This document shows, piece by piece, positions 58,401 through 64,000 of a stretch of 64,000 nt of DNA (the stretch's first letter is position 1; the number at the start of each line of letters is the position of its first letter). The notes below the pieces were generated by a model. That model saw nothing but the letters and a program-made list of their open reading frames with translations. It was not told where the DNA came from and did not search any database. The position numbers were made by a program, and so were the translations under genes. The stretch is from Sthenelais limicola (taxonomy: Eukaryota > Annelida > Polychaeta > Phyllodocida > Sigalionidae). The stretch is taken from assembly GCA_942159475.1 (NCBI GenBank), contig OW804095.1, forward strand, positions 95,121,740 through 95,185,739. Direction: 5' to 3'.

Positions 58401-61400
58401 ATTTATTGCCATGAATGAGAGCTCAGTGCCATAGAGAACAAGAAAAGTCTCAGCAACTATTATAACATCATTTAGATAATATGATCGACTATTATATATG
58501 GAAAAACCCACTTTCTTTCCTTATGTCTTTAAACTGGCAATTCTAACAAGTGCAGGGCAGTAACGATGTGAAAAACAAGGGTACATCCCCCGATATGAGG
58601 CAGGATCAAATCAATTGTAGAAGTAGAAATATTTACGCAGCCGATTGACAAATAATACCCCCTAGTTTGTTGATAGGGTCTAATCTTGAAGACTATTGCA
58701 TGCGGATTTCAATGTTCGCCTACCAAAGAACACTTTTGTGTATAATGCATTGACCTTTAGAAGCAATTGCTGGGAGAAGAATGTAAGAAGCTGTAGCGAT
58801 AGCGTTTCAGCCGAGATCATTAAGCGCAGGAGAAACATTTGGGTGCCCTAAGATGTGACAGATCTATGCGGATATGCTGCATCTAGGTCCTCTGCAGAGA
58901 GACAACCGCATGTCTCGATGATGATTCACTCAGCCTCCTCAGAGTGCAATGGCAAATTATTTGTCCCTTCTCCTCTCAATAGGGCCTCACTTCTATTGCT
59001 TCCCGAATAAACAAAGAAAATCACTCGAGTCAGGTTGCAAGTAGCATCCTTTTGATAAAGTTTATTTACTTTTTGGTGTTTGATGGGGGGACGCCTAAAA
59101 TTTGTATCCGCATTAGAGATGGAGTTATTTCGAGGCGATCCAGGTCATCACGGAAGCGTTTCTCATCACAGCTACCGTCAGTCAATCTCACAGTTGTCAT
59201 TTTCTCAGTTAATTTTTCCCTTTATTTATGCGTGTCATTAGATCTGTTTGGCATAACGTAGTAACAAAGCTCACACCCACTGCTTTCGCAGGCGTTGTCA
59301 ATCCTATCCACGCATTCTTCGATCCTCTTACTTCAACGACCTCAATGAAATAATCCCTATTGATGACTATGGAATAAGAAAGAGACATTGGCTTTCTTTT
59401 CCAATTGTAATCAGTACGCGTATTTACCCGTGTGCTATATTAATATGACAGCGCCTTCATACCAAAGGCCCGGGGCCTGTCTTTTAAATGAAACCCCGAA
59501 GGTGAAAACCAGGAGGAGGAGGTGGTGGCAAAGGAAAGGGTGGTGGTTCTATAGGGGGAGGTCAGACAGTGAGGGTGTGAAAGGGTGGGGAGGGGAGGGG
59601 GCCTTTTAACATAGAGCCGTCGCTGGCTGAAAGTCGGAGCATGAATCATAGCGATGCATCTGGATCTGCAGGCTCCTAACCTGGGAATGACTCGAAAATT
59701 ACTTCTGCGAGCCTCTCTTGCCTAATCTGTGAGGAGAAGTAGAGCGGAATGAATGAGGTGACATGTAATAGGCTCATGGCACCCACAACTATGGGCACCG
59801 GACAATATTAATGACGCGATGCTAAGCTTCTGAGAATATTTTTCCTACGCGCCCATGCCTATCGTCCGACTATTAAAAGCAGGCACTATTTTTTATGGAG
59901 GCTTTATCATTTTATGCGAGTTAATATCGCAGGATTTGGTCCGCTTCCTGCGCCAAGGCAATGCTGGTAAGTCATGACTGAGTATACGAATCGAGGATGA
60001 GAGTCCAAGAGATGCTCAACCTGTTCAAGCTCAGCTGTTTTGCTCGTATCGTGCCCTTGGCTGGTTTAAACATTTAGTAGTCCGTCAAGGCCCGGAGAGT
60101 GCCATCTGTCCAAACCACAACCCAGTCACCATGTTTCCGACCGGTTAAAAGACCACTCGTGATGAGAAAAAGAGGAAAATGTAATGGGAGAGTAAATTGG
60201 GGTTGACACCATATGACACATCGGAATTGCAGGCGCGACTGGACTGGGGACGGTCAAAATGCTTGCATAGCGGAAACATAACTCATCGCATCTTTGCCCC
60301 TAGGGTGGGCCCTGCATTTAACCCCAGAAAAACATGTTGTCATTGTTGTAGTACTAGCTTGGGGGGGGGGGGAGGCATAACATTATACGACCAGCCATTC
60401 TTGTCACTGTCTGCATAAAAGCCCACTCATCACTAAAAGTATGAGAACACTTCGTTAATAGTCTGATGCTATCTGAAACCACTTCACAAACACCACTGCT
60501 GTAGTAATTCATAATACATTAACCCTATACGTCAAGGTTAACTTTATTCAGAATGAAAATTGCAATATAAATCATTTAACCTCCATTGATGTGGCTGAGT
60601 GTTATTGACTCGAGTGGGCTCTACTTTTATTCGTCGTTAAACAATTTTTGTCCAATGAATCTTTAATTAGACTCGCTGAATTGTATTGATACGATTTTAA
60701 TTGAGCTGACACAAAAGGTGCAGTCAGTGGCACGATTGTATTAGCATGGAACAAATGAAATCATAGCTGGGTGATTGTGAATAGAAACGCAGTCAGGTCA
60801 AGCGGGAAGATAATAAATAATTGCGTGAAGCACTCTCTGGTAAAACATGGTATAACTGCATCATTATAAGGTATGCAAATTCTCTATTCTCCCTTACTCG
60901 TATACCCACCACTTATATGATTAAACTACACGCATCATGAAAATAGTGGACGTAATGCAATCTTACTCATATCTTGACTATAGAGTGTTATATAGAGAGG
61001 TATCTTTACCCTAATGACCCTGAAAAATATATTCATTCGATAGTGTATCAGTGTATGTGGGCCCTATTTTGGAAAAAAAATAAGCAGAATATTTCGTATA
61101 TATATCTATCATATATATATGCCAGAGGAATAATCCCTTTGGAATAGTCTACCGTGATCATAGGAAGAAGCTGAAAAACTACGCGTCAAGTGTCAGGGAT
61201 CGTCGGTGTATATGACATAATATGAAGAGTCGAGGCATTTTTCACCGTTTCCACTCACAAGAGAGAGTAGTATACAAAAATGGTTCATGTACTCGGGCGT
61301 GTGGCTGGTTGCAAATTACCACCGACCTTGATTATTGGCGAAAGTAGATGTTGACATGGTTCGTCAGGGGAGTTCGTCCCATCCCAGTTAGTATACACGC

Positions 61401-64000
61401 CACTGAAGGGTCCACTAATTTTCGGGTCAATCTCGAAGCATCTACAAAGTTTATTTATCACCAAGCGTTGCCTCTACGTCCTGGGCATTCCACATGAGTA
61501 GAATAGATGATCCTTTTGCAGCTCGAGCTCATAAATCTATGAGCAGGGCCTGCTCTCTGAAACATTGTTAGAGTCATGGCAGTCCTTCCCATGTATTCCG
61601 ATCATCCCTCATACTAATAAATTCGGACGAAGTAGACGTTAACCTCTGGGGAGTGAATTTGGGACGATACATTTCCCAGCCATTGATCCAATAATCATAG
61701 TGCCCATGTCTTCATACGGCGATACGATTTGAAAGCCATTATTTTACCTTCATATATCAAAAATAGGATTTGGATGATTTATCCTTAATATTGTATTCGA
61801 AAATAGACTCAAATTGGTATCAAGTACATGCATATATGGCAGGCTTTCAATGTCGGGATTACATGCAGTGGCACATTATACAAGTGACCATAGACCATCA
61901 TTGGTAAATGTTAGAGTAAACAACGTGGTCATGAACATCGGATTTGGTACCCAAGATAATTGTTTTATATAATATGCGTAAGCTATTCAAACATATGATA
62001 TTTGCTTTCCGATTCCATTGTCACCCATCGGAAATTTCAGCGTTAAATCCTTGACCTTTTGATGTGTCCAATAAGCGGTATTGCATAACGTACGATTACA
62101 TGGTTGGAGCCATTAAATTGCCTTCACTGTCATCTAGCTCAATCCCCCATTGGGCAAAGTCACTTTCACTAGAGTGCAAATAGAATATCAGAGCCATACA
62201 GCTGGAAGCTATGAATGAACATGCGATTTCCCAGAGACTTTAGGATAGTACATATATATTGAATCTGATGTAATGCAGTTTTGAGGTGGCACTTAATATA
62301 TTGCTTCATAAGAAAACTGTGATACCCTCTTTATATGATGGAATGGCAAGACTAATTGACCTATCAGAGAGTATGAGGTCGCGGCATACACCCAGATAAT
62401 CTTTTTATTTCGATTCACTAATTGTCATTTACTGGATGTTCCTAATGCGGGGCATCGTGAGAGCTCATCACAGACACAATGCATACTTGTACCATAGCCG
62501 CCATCTTAATCTACTTTCTTTCACTTCACCTTTTATAATGGACAAAGGAATGGTACCGTGATACCCCGACATCCGCCTTAAAATATCCGGGAAGTAATCG
62601 ATATCTCTGGAGGGAAATGAGAAAACTAGCTTGAAAGCAATACGCCTCATTCATGAAAGAACATCCAACTTGATTAATTCCATCGAATATTTAAATGGTG
62701 GGAAAAGTACAAACTTTAATCAGTGCTGTTGTACATGTATGCATATGTTAAAGTTGGATATGTAAGGACTATCATAAATCGTAACAATTTGACGGTGCTC
62801 CCAACTGTGTCGCAGTGTTCCGATTTACCGGGAAGTTAAAATCGTTATAGTTAAACTGAAATCACACATAAGTAGATCCCACTGACAATTGCTTATGTAA
62901 TTCCATCGTATAGCTTTACTCCCCCCCCCCCTCCCCCCCCCCCCCCCCCCCCCCCCGCCTCGGTACGTTCTGAGTCCCGACAACTCGAATGAAAAACTCG
63001 TTGATCCGCAGTACGTTGAATAAACGGTACACGAATGTGATGAAAACGTTCCTACGTAACCTCCTGCAATTGAACTTTAAATGCCTCCGGAGCGTATATT
63101 GTATGGAACCTTCTCCTTTAGAATGCCCAATGTTCGAGATGTCCGCATGTATATATAATATATATGACAGTCTGTGAAGAAGCGTTTCCAACATTATCGC
63201 CTCTTCCTTCCTTCGCATTTAAGCCATTTCCACCAACCCGTCACACGCCATTACTGATTGGCTTACTATTCCCTGCAGGCCTCGAAAAAACCCCTTTCAC
63301 ATCCTCTTGTTTGGCACTAAGATAAACCATTTTTATGCGATCTGCTACATCAAAGTTAGGAGCAAGGCTTCACATGCGATGCCTTGAGTGTGCTCCAGTC
63401 TCCACTGCTTTTCCAGAAACACAATGCTTTTCTTATTGGTTTGCGACGATAACGGGCACACTGAGTGTTGTTTAATTGGGCGTCTTTTTGACTTCCACAA
63501 CACGAGGCTGGCGACGCAATGCGCGTAATCATATGAGCATTACCGCGCATGATTTGAGTTGGCTGGATTTGTTTTTATTTCTTGTGACATGATCAGGATG
63601 AGTATCCTCAATGTCTTTGTGAAATAATTCGATAATTCCAATATTTCATGGAATTCGGACATCTTTGTGTATCAGCTCTGATTAGAATGTGAAAATTACT
63701 TCCAGATTTCCATGTCTGTATTCATACATGTGGTGGCCATATAAATGTGAATTGTGCCCCAAGCATATTATGGGAAGTGACCCGAAATATGTAATTACAT
63801 GACGCAAGACATGCATGGTTCAACGCTGCACTGATAATTCTGCATTCTACCATAGCAAAGATCGTATCATTTTGTAGAAAAGGACAAATCCGTATTCAGA
63901 ACAGTTCCTGGAGAAATTGATTACTACTGGTCCTAATTCACATGAAAATGTCAACATATTTATGAGTCTTCCAATTGGTAAAGAGCGGTGAGATAAGAAA
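58401..64000. other. No gene supported
   Basis: About 5.6 kb to the window edge. Low-complexity items are a 13-base G-run at 60360-60372 and a C-run tract at 62921-62957. The segment 60680-60830 carries several motifs familiar from developmental enhancers (ACAAAAGG, ATTAGCAT, ATAAATAATTG), which occur by chance in AT-rich DNA. No coding exon is supportable. Confidence 0.4.
62921..62957 (+). repeat. Poly(C) tract
   Basis: About 37 bases of C broken by a single T, the longest homopolymer-like tract in the window. Poly(G) on the other strand can form G-quadruplexes and is hard to sequence, so its length is unreliable. It holds open a Gly-rich artefact frame on the - strand. Confidence 0.9.

Noticed and set aside
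60680..60830. Developmental enhancer
   Set aside because: Motif matches alone (Sox/POU/homeodomain-like) are expected in AT-rich DNA; cross-species conservation would be needed.
62916..63218. 100-codon - strand frame with a poly-Gly end
   Set aside because: The Gly run is the poly(C) tract, and the rest is unremarkable.
1..64000. tRNA, rRNA or other RNA genes
   Set aside because: No paired A- and B-box arrangement with a cloverleaf and no conserved rRNA segment was seen on either strand by eye.

Overview
This 64 kb window looks like gene-poor, AT-rich nuclear DNA from an animal, most likely an aquatic invertebrate. The pointers are short ORFs everywhere, exon-like islands ending in GT splice donors, decayed non-LTR retrotransposons (one Tx1/L1-like, three CR1/L2/jockey-like), DNA-transposon relics with inverted ends, and many micro- and minisatellites. 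No complete protein-coding gene, tRNA, rRNA, operon or CRISPR array was found. Nothing in the sequence fixes the species.

Layout. 1-3.3 kb: a rearranged dispersed repeat with a 7-bp (CCTCTCR)n minisatellite partly arranged as a palindrome. 3.3-10.6 kb: no supported gene. 10.7-11.3 kb: C-terminal end of a LINE, + strand. 12.5-13.8 kb: a non-autonomous DNA transposon with about 30-bp inverted ends and an unusual array of a CGTTACGGAAATTA motif. 17.3-18.4 kb: hairpins, then a 550-bp T-tract minisatellite. 18.6-20.2 kb: LINE-like tail and a decayed LINE C-terminus, - strand. 32.1 kb: a convincing coding exon, followed 31 bp past its donor by a 1.6-kb TA-flanked DNA transposon. 34.2-35.5 kb: nested fold-back repeats. 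38.0-39.8 kb: 5'-truncated Tx1/L1-like LINE, - strand. 44.24 kb: a 95-bp hairpin. 57.8-58.4 kb: a frameshifted reverse-transcriptase fragment, - strand.

The most interesting coding signal is a set of short + strand exon candidates at 32.09, 43.70, 50.43 and 56.48 kb. Each begins with an ATG and ends at a GT donor in the same codon phase (two bases of the last codon before the intron). That pattern fits alternative first exons of one gene whose shared body lies beyond the right edge. The 32.09 and 56.48 kb exons are well supported as coding; the other two are weaker. The gene could not be identified. One variant starts MACCC followed by a highly acidic stretch, which suggests a lipid-anchored N-terminus.

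All calls are by eye. Repeat boundaries are approximate, and clade names for the LINEs rest on conserved motifs, not database searches.
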